Below are positions 1 through 6,611 of a stretch of DNA of 8,544 nt, one piece after another (positions within the stretch are counted from its first letter, which is position 1; each line of letters opens with the position of its first letter). The notes beneath the pieces were generated by a model. It saw nothing but the letters and a program-made list of their open reading frames with translations. It was not told the DNA's origin and did not search any database. The stretch comes from Candidatus Bipolaricaulota bacterium (GTDB taxonomy: Bacteria; Bipolaricaulota; Bipolaricaulia; M55B111), in contig JAGXLP010000046.1 of NCBI GenBank assembly GCA_018334615.1, forward strand, positions 1-8,544, written 5' to 3'. Both the position numbers and the translations under genes were made by a program.

Positions 1-2
1 TA

Positions 3-740
3 AAATATCGAAAGATCAGTTTTACCTCGGATAAGGATATTGAGATAAGAGGATGGTACCTTCCTTCCGAAAAGAGTACGGATCATTGTATTATTCTTGC
101 ACCGGGCAAAGGTGAGAACCGGTGGGACATGTTGGAGTACGCCCCTTTCCTTGTAAATGGCGGATTTAGTGTTTTGCTATTCGATCCCCGCAGTACCGGA
201 CTAAGCGATGGTGACAGGTATGGGTTTGGGTATTTCGAAAGTAGAGACTTGTTAAATGCCGTGGATTTTTTAATCGAGCAGGAGGGTATCTCAAAAATAG
301 GTTTGCTTGGTCGTTCCGCCGGAGCCACGGCCTCCCTGTTAGCCGCTGAGGACGATAGTCGGGTCGGAGCGGTAGTTGCTGATAGCCCCTATGCAAATCT
401 TAAGCTTGCCTCGAAGGATTTTGGTAATTACTCAAAGGATTGGTTTTTTCAGGCGTTTTTCCCGGTTTACATGTTTTCGGCCAAACTCGCCCTTGGGGTC
501 GATATCTATCGTGAAACGGATGTCCTTAGCAAAATGAGTGGAGTTGAAACCCCGACTTTTTTCATCCACGGTTTGAAAGACGATGCAGTTGGTTATCAAA
601 ACTCAGAAAAGCTATTTGAAAAGAAACCACAACCCAAAAGAATGTGGTTGGTTCCGGAAACCACCCATGTAGCCGCTTTTGAAAACGTCTCGGAGGAGTA
701 TAAACTAAGAGTCCTCGATTTTTTCCGAGCCTATCTTTAA
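3..740 (+). CDS. Alpha/beta hydrolase (serine hydrolase), 5'-truncated by the window edge
   Basis: The reading frame is open from base 3, so the gene starts outside the window; 245 residues are visible. The ATG at 129 is internal, because the codons before it encode the first core strand and the oxyanion turn (APGKGENRW, visible residues 33-41). The nucleophile elbow GRSAG has Ser at visible residue 105 (bases 315-317). The acid is probably Asp193 in HGLKD, and the base is His222 in TTHVAAF, giving a complete Ser-Asp-His triad in the usual order. The segment LLFDPRSTGLSDG resembles the FDxRGxGxSxG strand of the cytoplasmic or membrane-associated hydrolases often labelled S9-like or YqkD/FrsA-like. 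The visible part shows no membrane segment, but a signal or anchor upstream cannot be excluded. The substrate is unknown: esterase, lipase and peptidase are all possible. The gene converges on the transporter gene at 827-1405. The fold assignment is firm, the specific function is not. Confidence 0.88.
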   Translation, partial: KYRKISFTSDKDIEIRGWYLPSEKSTDHCIILAPGKGENRWDMLEYAPFLVNGGFSVLLFDPRSTGLSDGDRYGFGYFESRDLLNAVDFLIEQEGISKIGLLGRSAGATASLLAAEDDSRVGAVVADSPYANLKLASKDFGNYSKDWFFQAFFPVYMFSAKLALGVDIYRETDVLSKMSGVETPTFFIHGLKDDAVGYQNSEKLFEKKPQPKRMWLVPETTHVAAFENVSEEYKLRVLDFFRAYL

Positions 741-826
741 TTTTCCACTACCGCGGGCTGGAGGAACGCTTATACTTTTACCGTACATACATCCCACTGT
801 CAGGATGGAAAATTCTTAGACCCTTT

Positions 827-1405
827 TCACGACCTGGGTAACATTGAACTAAGGCCGGATTGAACGAAAGCTGAGATCACCCCGACAACTATAGCGGAAA
901 CGGCCATTTTTAAGCCGGATTTGATCATACTTCTTCTGGAAAGTTTCCCCATTACTACTCCTACGAGTAAACCAAGCATCGAAGTCAAGAAAACTGCGAC
1001 AAATATCGACAGGTAAGAGGAAAAGAAAAAGTACGGAATTACGGGGACTAGAGCGCCAACAACTGTAGCGAGGCCGTCAGTAAGGCTCCGCTTATGGACT
1101 TTACGTTTTTCTCTTTCGTAAATCTCGGTATCTTCGAGGTCCGTCCTCAGCATCGCGTCTTTTAAAGCGTTAAGCTCCACCATCATTCCAGCCTCATGGG
1201 CAGTAAAAGCGGCAAAAATGTTGGAAAAACTGTTTGCGAGGCCTCCGGATATCCCGGCAGCGATTATTATTTCCGGCGGAGCTCCTTGGGCACCGATTAC
1301 AACACCCAGCGTTGAAAGCGTGCCATCCATCATCCCTCTGCTTGCTGCTTCCACTTCGAAATTTTGAAGATCGATTTGAATAGTGTTCGCACCCCCATGG
1401 AACAA
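827..1405 (-). CDS. CCC1/VIT1-family divalent metal (Fe2+/Mn2+) transporter, archaeal type
   Basis: This 192-residue membrane protein resembles the archaeal CCC1/VIT1 branch (TIGR00267-like), whose eukaryotic relatives move Fe2+ or Mn2+ into vacuoles. Residues 24-38 (GMMDGTLSTLGVVIG) match the first-helix pattern with its conserved Asp-Gly. A second helix at about 45-70 carries the family's Gly/Ala/Asn-rich pattern (GISGGLANSFSNI). A charged loop at about 72-107, rich in Glu, corresponds to the cytosolic metal-binding segment of VIT1. Three more helices lie at about 110-128, 132-152 and 165-187, giving five in all. The start is uncertain. The frame opens only after a stop at 1424-1426, and the first candidate is the TTG at 1405 without a good ribosome binding site; a GTG at residue 18 or the ATG pair at residues 25-26 are alternatives. 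It lies downstream of the DUF211 gene on the same strand. The transported metal is inferred from the family. Confidence 0.82.
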   Translation of the reverse strand: MFHGGANTIQIDLQNFEVEAASRGMMDGTLSTLGVVIGAQGAPPEIIIAAGISGGLANSFSNIFAAFTAHEAGMMVELNALKDAMLRTDLEDTEIYEREKRKVHKRSLTDGLATVVGALVPVIPYFFFSSYLSIFVAVFLTSMLGLLVGVVMGKLSRRSMIKSGLKMAVSAIVVGVISAFVQSGLSSMLPRS

Positions 1406-1428
1406 AAAAAGAGAACTCTGAAGTTAGA

Positions 1429-1554
1429 TTATCCACCCCTACCGCGGGACGCCTCGGTTGGATTAATAGAAATCTCACGTCTAAATGATGGCCCGGTCTC
1501 GGCAACAGTGATACCGGCATAGAATAATTTAACCTCCCCTGAAAGCGTTCTCAT
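1429..1554 (-). CDS. Possible small protein, 41 residues, unknown function
   Basis: An ATG at 1554 opens a 41-residue frame ending in TAA at 1429-1431, 23 bases before the likely start of the metal transporter on the same strand. The product has mixed, protein-like composition: it begins MRTLSGEVKLFYAGITVAET and ends in a Gly/Arg-rich tail (ASRGRGG). It has no cysteines, no membrane segment and no motif I recognise. There is no Shine-Dalgarno sequence before the ATG, although archaeal genes can be leaderless, and no good TATA box. Against it, the opposite strand has a 41-residue ORF over almost the same bases (1397-1522), and the third frame of this strand is also open, with GGGGAGGTT ahead of an ATG at 1520. 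At most one of the three is likely to be real. I list this one because it is co-oriented with the DUF211 and transporter genes. Confidence 0.25.
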   Translation of the reverse strand: MRTLSGEVKLFYAGITVAETGPSFRREISINPTEASRGRGG

Positions 1555-1596
1555 GGGTAATAATTTGCTAGAATTCAGCTAAGATGGGAGGAGAGA

Positions 1597-1884
1597 TTAA
1601 TCCTGAGGTGTAGTTAACTCCTTTACGATTGCTTTACCACAGAGCACCTTGTCTACGGAATGAACGCTACCTCCAAGTCGATCTATTACGTCCTCTACTT
1701 TCTCGTATTCAATATTACTACCTTCGAGTGTAGCTTTGATATTCTCGACCTCGTGGTCTATTTCTACCATGGACAAGTTTACTCCCTCAATACAATCAAG
1801 ATCGGCCAGCTCTGAGGAGTAGGTAATTACCGATGGCTCGAGCGGTTTCATTATATCTAGAACAATTCTCCTGATTTTTGCCAT
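1597..1884 (-). CDS. DUF211 family protein
   Basis: This 95-residue protein is full length for DUF211, a small archaeal family with a ferredoxin-like fold known from structural genomics (for example Methanothermobacter MTH889). Family hallmarks are present throughout: IRRIVLDIMKPLEP near the N terminus, EGVNLSMVEIDHEVENIK in the middle, GGSVHSVDKVLCGK at about 70-83, and the near-invariant terminal TTPQD. It is soluble and cytosolic, with no membrane segment or signal. The biochemical role is unknown; the small alpha/beta fold resembles ACT and other regulatory domains, which is only suggestive. The ATG at 1884 is well supported: AGGTGAT, a perfect match to the archaeal anti-Shine-Dalgarno, precedes it by 7 bases, and a TATA-like box lies further upstream. 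The CCC1/VIT1-like transporter follows about 190 bases downstream on the same strand, so a link to metal handling is possible but not shown. Confidence 0.93.
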   Translation of the reverse strand: MAKIRRIVLDIMKPLEPSVITYSSELADLDCIEGVNLSMVEIDHEVENIKATLEGSNIEYEKVEDVIDRLGGSVHSVDKVLCGKAIVKELTTPQD

Positions 1885-1891
1885 TTTTTAT

Positions 1892-1932
1892 ATCACCTGT
1901 TAGGTCGAAGTAATTTCTACAGAAATAATAAA
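1892..1932 (-). promoter_or_regulatory. Promoter and ribosome binding site of the DUF211 gene
   Basis: On the - strand a TATA-like octamer TTTATTAT (1925-1932) lies about 44 bases before the ATG at 1884. With the usual archaeal spacing of about 25 bases, transcription would start near 1903, giving a leader of about 19 bases that just contains the Shine-Dalgarno sequence AGGTGAT (1892-1898). The ribosome binding site is strong; the TATA box is inferred from position and composition. Confidence 0.55.
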
Positions 1933-2266
1933 CCAATTCCCGGCTAAATCAAATGTTATCGTATATCTCTTACCGCCGATAAAAATAGCTATACTCCATA
2001 TTAAATGTTTCTCTTAACCAATAATGGCTGGAAACCTCCAGAGCTTGGCCTGGGTAAACCAGCCAATTCATACCCGCAGCAAGCCCCGGGCTTTTCTCGG
2101 CAAGTTTTGGTAATTGACCTGAAAAAAGCCGGGTATTTCGATACACTTTTTGACAGTCAATGATAAAGGTAAGTGGCAAGGGTCAAAGAAAGATAACGAG
2201 CGGGCTTTCCGTAAGCTAGCCAGGAGTCAGGGACTCTCTGGGCCGGTTAATTGTTTAAGCGAGAGG
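1933..2266. other. Noncoding stretch without a supported gene
   Basis: About 330 bases between the DUF211 promoter and the small membrane protein. A 69-residue open frame on the - strand (1970-2179) starts with TTG, has no ribosome binding site and no recognisable family, so I do not call it. On the + strand, 2081-2096 forms a short hairpin (AAGCC, CCG, GGCTT) running into four T residues, like a small terminator, although no + strand gene ends nearby. Codons from 2150 onward are open in the frame of the membrane protein and could extend it. Confidence 0.5.
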
Positions 2267-2512
2267 ATGATAAACGTGGGCATATTATTTGGTTCAATTT
2301 TTTATTTGATTTTTGCGACAGTTGGGATACTGCTTGGTTCATTGGCACTGTTGCTCGGAGTATTTTTAAGTATTTCCGAATTTCTGTTTTCCGGACCGCT
2401 GATTGTCCTTATACTTGTACTGGGATTAATATTTCGACCCTTGCTCCCCTGGTTCATTTTACTCGTAGGGATCTACTTTCTGTTTAGGGTTAACAAAGGA
2501 AGGGTTACGTAA
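2267..2512 (+). CDS. Small hydrophobic membrane protein, unknown function
   Basis: I do not recognise a family. From the ATG at 2267 the product is 81 residues and almost entirely hydrophobic. Residues about 3-38 (Gly, Leu, Ile and Phe rich) could span the membrane as one or two helices. A second hydrophobic block at about 43-75 includes FRPLLPW, where Arg and Pro suggest a short turn between two helices. It ends in a basic tail (RVNKGRVT), which would favour a cytosolic C terminus. The frame is open back to a TTG at 2150, which would add 39 hydrophilic residues rich in Lys, Arg and Ser; no ribosome binding site supports that start, and the GAGAGG before the ATG at 2267 sits unusually close. 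The long run of hydrophobic codons argues for a real gene. It lies 150 bases upstream of the Ste24-like protease on the same strand. Confidence 0.55.
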   Translation: MINVGILFGSIFYLIFATVGILLGSLALLLGVFLSISEFLFSGPLIVLILVLGLIFRPLLPWFILLVGIYFLFRVNKGRVT

Positions 2513-2662
2513 AGCGAATCAGAGACAATCGGCCCAGACTAAGCTAATTTGGTTGATTCGAGGAGGCTATATCAAAAGTTTCTTGTGAAGTTTCTAGATT
2601 AACTTCTGCTTCCTGGAAACGTTGGCTGGTTTTTTCGGGAAAATTTATAAAGTGGGTGGACG
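2513..2662 (+). promoter_or_regulatory. Upstream region of the membrane protease gene
   Basis: This 150-base gap holds an inverted repeat (CGAATCA at 2515-2521, TGATTCG at 2554-2560) that could act as a terminator stem for the small gene or as a protein site. A Shine-Dalgarno-like GAGGAGG (2560-2566) leads to no ORF longer than a few codons. A TATA-like TTTATAAA (2644-2651) lies only about 15 bases before the protease ATG, too close for a standard archaeal promoter of that start. GGTGG just before the ATG could serve as the ribosome binding site. Confidence 0.3.
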
Positions 2663-3793
2663 ATGAAAAAGAAGGAGAAGCTAAAGGAGTACGGTTTTGA
2701 TCTCGAATCTTACGAGAAAGCAAGAAATTACGAGCTGGAGAGTTTTTCAGTCGATATCGTGGATTCCCTGATTTCTCTTGGTATCCTGACAGTTTTCATT
2801 TTTTTTGGAACTGAGACGCTCTTCAATTTTTTAAGGGGGTTAGTTGGTAATATCTGGGCGGTAAGGGTTTTGTATATTTTGATTTTTTCAGGGGGTTTTT
2901 TCATCCTGAATATTCCGACGGGTCTCGTAAGCTTTAGAATTGAGCATAAATACGGCCTTTCCCATCAAAACCTGTTTGGCTGGATAAGTGATCAGTTGAA
3001 AGGTTTGGCGATAAACCTGGTTCTTTCGCTGGCAGGGTTTTCTCTTTTATTCTGGGTTCTTAACGCGACTGAGTATTGGTGGTTATGGGCCTGGGTGGCT
3101 GCAACAGCTATAACGATTTTTCTCCAGTTTATTGCGCCGACGGTTCTTATGCCCCTGTTCTACGGGTTTGAGCCCATAGACGACGAAGAATTGAAAAGAA
3201 GGCTTGAACGGCTTGCGGACCGAGCCGGGGTCGAAATTCTGGGAGCATTTAACATGAAAGCCAGCGAAAAGACGGAAAAAGGTATTGGTGCGCTGGCGGG
3301 AATCGGCTCGAGCAGACGTATTATTCTTTCGGATACAATGATTGAAAATTATTCCAGGGAAGAGATTGAGGCCGTTATGGCTCATGAAATGGGTCATCAT
3401 AAATATCACGATATTTGGGTTCTGCTTTTTGTCCAGTCTTTATTTACTTTGCTGGGATTCTTCTTGATTGCTACTTACTTTTCTCCAATAACCGAGTTCT
3501 TTAATTTAGGTCCCAATATATCGACTTTGCCGATCATACTTGGTCTTATGGAATTGGTTCTTTTTACCTTATCCCCGATAAGAAACGGGCTTTCAAGAAT
3601 GCGAGAAAGGGTCGCTGACGATTTTAGTCTGAGACTTGTAGAAACCCCTGAAGCACTCGGAGAGGCACTGGTGAAACTTTCACAGCAGAACCTGGGAAAC
3701 CCCGCACCGACAAAGCTTATAGAATTTCTTTTCTACGACCACCCTGCTGGGCTTAAAAGAGTGAAAAAGGCCTTTGAGTATAAAGATCACTAG
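2663..3793 (+). CDS. M48 family membrane zinc metalloprotease, Ste24 (CAAX prenyl protease 1)-like
   Basis: This 376-residue integral membrane protease has the Ste24 layout: an N-terminal multi-helix M48_N region (about 20-165) followed by the peptidase M48 domain (about 170-370). The zinc site is complete: HEMGH at 241-245 supplies two His ligands and the catalytic Glu, and Glu315 in RERVADD is the expected third ligand. Family segments FRIEHKYGLSHQ (91-102) and FYDHPAGLKR (357-366, the counterpart of the SHPP motif) are present. Hydrophobic helices lie at about 33-57, 66-90, 115-135, 140-165, 250-273 and 287-306. In eukaryotes Ste24 cleaves prenylated proteins. Archaeal members have no established prenylated substrate and more probably act in membrane protein quality control, like HtpX; that role is inference. 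The ATG at 2663 follows GGTGG by three bases, and a stop codon 15 bases upstream in the frame excludes a longer form. cbiS follows 68 bases downstream on the same strand. Confidence 0.93.
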   Translation: MKKKEKLKEYGFDLESYEKARNYELESFSVDIVDSLISLGILTVFIFFGTETLFNFLRGLVGNIWAVRVLYILIFSGGFFILNIPTGLVSFRIEHKYGLSHQNLFGWISDQLKGLAINLVLSLAGFSLLFWVLNATEYWWLWAWVAATAITIFLQFIAPTVLMPLFYGFEPIDDEELKRRLERLADRAGVEILGAFNMKASEKTEKGIGALAGIGSSRRIILSDTMIENYSREEIEAVMAHEMGHHKYHDIWVLLFVQSLFTLLGFFLIATYFSPITEFFNLGPNISTLPIILGLMELVLFTLSPIRNGLSRMRERVADDFSLRLVETPEALGEALVKLSQQNLGNPAPTKLIEFLFYDHPAGLKRVKKAFEYKDH

Positions 3794-3861
3794 AACCAAA
3801 CTATCGACTGGTAAAATCCCGGACGGGTAATCTTAGATTTTTATTTCAGAATGGAGAACAC

Positions 3862-4908
3862 GTGGAAATACACCAAGCAGAAAACTATATCGAAGTTCAA
3901 GGAGATTTCACTACTCTGAGCTCCGCGCCGCTGAACGGAGGGTTAAAGGAAGCCAAAAGGATAATAAATCATACGACTAATCCTGGTCGTGATGGAACCG
4001 TAGAAGCCTTCTTTCGAGATAAATTGTCTCTCTCTGGTGACCCCGATGCCTTAGGTGATATAGTTGGATTTATTACAGCTGCTGACGTCGGGAGTGCATT
4101 TACCGGTGAAGAAAATTTGTGTGGTGGTTCCGTAAAAGTGGTTCTAACTGCCGGGGTAGGTAGCCCGGTAGATCCTCGGTATCACAATACGATAAATATA
4201 ATAGTGATTACTGATCTTAACTTAACCGTTACAGGTATGGCAAACCTTTTCATCGTTATAACTGAAGCAAAAGTTTCTGCCCTCAGGGGACTTGATGTAA
4301 TTAAAAACGGGGATAACATAACTGGTACTCCCACCGACGCAATCGCAGTGGCAAAACCCAGATCATCCCGGGGAGAAAAGGTTGACTTTTCGGGGACTGC
4401 GACGGAACTCGGTAGATCAACATACGTCCTGGTAAGACAGGGTGTCCGAGAAGCGCTGAAAGATAACAACGGTTACCGTCCGGACAGAAACATCTTATCT
4501 CGTCTGGAGGAGAGAGGGGTGAGCAAGAAGAAAATTGTCCAATCTGCATTCGACTTGCTTGTGGGAGAGAGTAATGGGCGAGATTTAAGGGAAGATTTTG
4601 TTAAAATTCTGGAGAACTACTCAGAAGACCCGAATATTCACTTTCTAGCTTCTACCGCTTTTTACATGGAAGAGGAGAACGAGGAACGGTTTGAATTAAA
4701 AGGTGATCCGGGTCGGTTAATTGCCGATGAGTTGATCGGGATAGATATCGCGGAGTACATAGGTGGTAAGAACGCCCTGTTTAATTTCACCCGTTATGAC
4801 AGAAAAAAACCGGGTGTGTTGAGAGAATTACCTCCTTTTCTCGACGACGTTGTTGGGGGTCTGATCGCTGGCTGTATGACTAAACTCTTCGAGGTCAATT
4901 CGAACTGA
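3862..4908 (+). CDS. cbiS: Bifunctional adenosylcobinamide amidohydrolase / alpha-ribazole-phosphate phosphatase (CbiZ-CobZ fusion)
   Basis: This 348-residue protein joins two cobamide enzymes. Residues about 1-195 are CbiZ, which hydrolyses the aminopropanol amide of adenosylcobinamide to give adenosylcobyric acid for re-entry into cobamide synthesis; visible motifs are TLSSAPLNGG (18-27), VVLTAGVG (93-100), GTPTDAIAVA (155-164) and ATELGRSTY (180-188). Residues about 207-345 are a CobZ/PgpA-type phosphatase domain with DELIG (289-293), RYDRKKPG (311-318) and LDDVVGGLIAG (327-337), the acidic metal-binding pattern of phosphatidylglycerophosphatase A and of archaeal CobZ, which removes phosphate from alpha-ribazole 5'-phosphate. 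The same order is known in Methanopyrus kandleri CbiS. Both halves look intact, and the protein is soluble. Start: GTG at 3862 with GGAG eight bases before; the ATG at 3851 is out of frame. No other cobamide genes are in the window. A PgpA-like lipid phosphatase activity of the C-terminal half is an alternative, but fusion to CbiZ makes CobZ far more likely. Confidence 0.94.
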   Translation: MEIHQAENYIEVQGDFTTLSSAPLNGGLKEAKRIINHTTNPGRDGTVEAFFRDKLSLSGDPDALGDIVGFITAADVGSAFTGEENLCGGSVKVVLTAGVGSPVDPRYHNTINIIVITDLNLTVTGMANLFIVITEAKVSALRGLDVIKNGDNITGTPTDAIAVAKPRSSRGEKVDFSGTATELGRSTYVLVRQGVREALKDNNGYRPDRNILSRLEERGVSKKKIVQSAFDLLVGESNGRDLREDFVKILENYSEDPNIHFLASTAFYMEEENEERFELKGDPGRLIADELIGIDIAEYIGGKNALFNFTRYDRKKPGVLRELPPFLDDVVGGLIAGCMTKLFEVNSN

Positions 4909-4933
4909 AACTACTCGCAACAGGATAATATAG

Positions 4934-4951
4934 TCTTTCATTTTAGTTTTT
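4934..4951 (+). terminator. T-rich terminator after cbiS
   Basis: A T-rich tract (TCTTTCATTTTAGTTTTT) begins 26 bases after the cbiS stop, in the short gap between convergent genes. Archaeal termination relies on such T tracts without a required hairpin. The call rests on composition and position. Confidence 0.45.
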
Positions 4952-4999
4952 CTGGCGCACTATATCTACATGATGGAGCCAAAAGCGGAAATCATTCAC

Positions 5000-6433
5000 T
5001 TATTCGGAAATTGTTTCTTCGATCGAAGACAATTCCTCGGCAACTTCTCCTTTTTCGGCATCCTCTTTCACTATTTTGTGTTTCCAGGCACCTCGGCGAA
5101 ACCAGAGGTACGCTATGAATAGACCGGAAATGTTAGATACGACAAAAGCCCACCATATTCCGGTCCTCCCGAGATTACCGGTAAGATATAAGGCCAATGG
5201 ATAACGGATAATTCCGAGTATTAGTATTGCAATTGTTGCCGCTACCAGGGTCTGACCTGCCCCCCGGAACCCCCCGGAGAATACTCTGGCGGAGCCGACG
5301 AAACCAAAGGTCAGGGAAATGTAGCGTAAAAATTCTCCCCCTACCCGAATTACCTGCTGATCCGGGGTAAAGAATGATACGATGGCGGGAGCTGTGAAGA
5401 ATACAATCAATCCTAGAAGGGTCATCGCTCCAAACATGCCCTTGGCAGCGAGGTAATTAGCTTGTTCCGCCCGATCGAACCTTTCTGCTCCGACGTTTTG
5501 TCCGGTCATGGTCTCTACACTTCTAGAAACAGCGAGAGCGGGTAAAAATACTGTAGAGAATACCCTGATTCCAATCCCGTATCCAGCAACCACGGCTGTG
5601 GAAAATCCACCAACTACGGATAACAGTGCATTTACCGATACCGCCCGCCCAGTGCCTTCAACGGAAGCTGGTATGCCAATCCGGACAATTTTTTTGAAAA
5701 ACTCGTAATCCGGCTTCATTTCAGAAATGCGTATCTTTAACCCTTTTCTTCCCGTAAACAGGATCCAGAGACCAATCACAAGGCCCAGGCCTCGACAAAA
5801 TACTGTTGCAATAGCAGCACCCTGAATTCCCAGTTTGGGAAACCAGAGCCAGCCAAAAATCAGGAAAGGATCTATCAGTATATTGAGTACGACAGAAAGC
5901 AGCATGATGAGCATCGGTGTTAGGGTCTCACCGTACCCTCTCATTAATGCTATAAAGACTGAGAACCCAAAAAGGGAAAACAATCCCAGGGTAACTATTT
6001 GTAGATAGTCGGTGGCAAGCGGAATAACCTCCTGAGAGGCGCCAAGCAACCTAAGTACGGGTACTACGAGGAAAAATCCTCCAATTCCAAGAATCACCGC
6101 CACGAAGAGGCTAAATAAGACGGTTTGAGACGCGGCATACTCGGCCATTGATCTATTGTTTGCGCCCTCATATTGAGCTACCATGACACTACCTGCCACA
6201 GCAACCCCCATCCCGAGGGATATGAAAAGGAATACCATTGGATATGAAAAAGTAATGGCAGCAAGTGCTTCTTTGCTCAACCTCCCAACCCAGAACATGT
6301 CGGCCAGGTTATAGGCGGTTCTGAGCAGGTTAGTTATTATCACGGGGAGGGAAAGGTAGAATAAGGGTTTTGCCAGGCTCCCCGAGGTTAAATTGATGTC
6401 TTTCTTACTTCTAAATATATTGTCGATTTTCAA
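5000..6433 (-). CDS. MATE family efflux transporter
   Basis: This 477-residue protein is full length for the multidrug and toxic compound extrusion family: about twelve hydrophobic helices in two homologous halves. Typical segments are the first helix with PVIITNLLRTAYNLADMFWVG (30-50, including an acidic Asp45 of the kind that couples cation exchange in archaeal MATEs), ALMRGYGET (162-170), NILIDP (184-189) and FPKLGIQGAAIATV (198-211). The second half repeats the pattern with SRSVETMTGQNVGA and GGFRGAGQT. MATE proteins export drugs, cationic metabolites or other small molecules in exchange for H+ or Na+; the substrate cannot be read from sequence. The start is TTG at 6433, with AGGTAG about 12 bases upstream and no nearby ATG. 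The C terminus carries a Glu-rich hydrophilic tail. The gene is divergent from the ABC exporter operon and convergent with cbiS, so a cobamide role is not implied. Confidence 0.94.
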   Translation of the reverse strand: MKIDNIFRSKKDINLTSGSLAKPLFYLSLPVIITNLLRTAYNLADMFWVGRLSKEALAAITFSYPMVFLFISLGMGVAVAGSVMVAQYEGANNRSMAEYAASQTVLFSLFVAVILGIGGFFLVVPVLRLLGASQEVIPLATDYLQIVTLGLFSLFGFSVFIALMRGYGETLTPMLIMLLSVVLNILIDPFLIFGWLWFPKLGIQGAAIATVFCRGLGLVIGLWILFTGRKGLKIRISEMKPDYEFFKKIVRIGIPASVEGTGRAVSVNALLSVVGGFSTAVVAGYGIGIRVFSTVFLPALAVSRSVETMTGQNVGAERFDRAEQANYLAAKGMFGAMTLLGLIVFFTAPAIVSFFTPDQQVIRVGGEFLRYISLTFGFVGSARVFSGGFRGAGQTLVAATIAILILGIIRYPLALYLTGNLGRTGIWWAFVVSNISGLFIAYLWFRRGAWKHKIVKEDAEKGEVAEELSSIEETISE

Positions 6434-6611
6434 AGTTTCTCGATCTACCTGCTTATGAGCGATTTATTCATTAATTATGGAGGAACGGTGAAGGGTAATC
6501 AAATTGCCTTCTGGATTAATTTGTCGAGTCCCTGTTCTGTTTAGGTCTTGAAAACTCCGGGAAAAGCTGGGAGAATTAATTTCCATCAAATGCTCCAGGG
6601 AGTAGGATATT
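6434..6611. promoter_or_regulatory. Divergent intergenic region between MATE and ABC exporter genes
   Basis: These 178 bases must hold promoters in both directions. AT-rich candidates are GAATAAAT on the - strand about 30 bases before the MATE start, and AATTAATT-like stretches near 6469, 6513 and 6574 on the + strand. GGAGG (6479-6483) precedes a GTG at 6488 by four bases and opens an 18-codon ORF ending at 6544, a possible leader peptide ahead of the ABC operon. None is certain. Confidence 0.35.

Noticed and set aside
739..814. Inverted repeat AATTTTCCA (739-747) and TGGAAAATT (806-814) between convergent genes
   Set aside because: The 58-base spacing and AT-rich 9-base arms are weak evidence for a bidirectional terminator, and the T runs are short.
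748..1449. CTACCGCGGG shared by the two gaps flanking the transporter gene
   Set aside because: A 10-base direct repeat is expected by chance here, and the flanking bases differ, so there is no sign of a mobile element.
1970..2179. 69-residue open frame on the - strand
   Set aside because: TTG start, no ribosome binding site, no recognisable motif, and its start overlaps the extension of the small membrane protein frame.
2644..2651. TATA-like TTTATAAA before the protease gene as a promoter
   Set aside because: Its centre is only about 15 bases before the ATG, so transcription would start inside the gene at normal archaeal spacing.
3827..3837. 11-base repeat GTAATCTTAGA shared with 8466-8476
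   Set aside because: Several 11-base matches are expected by chance in a window of this size.
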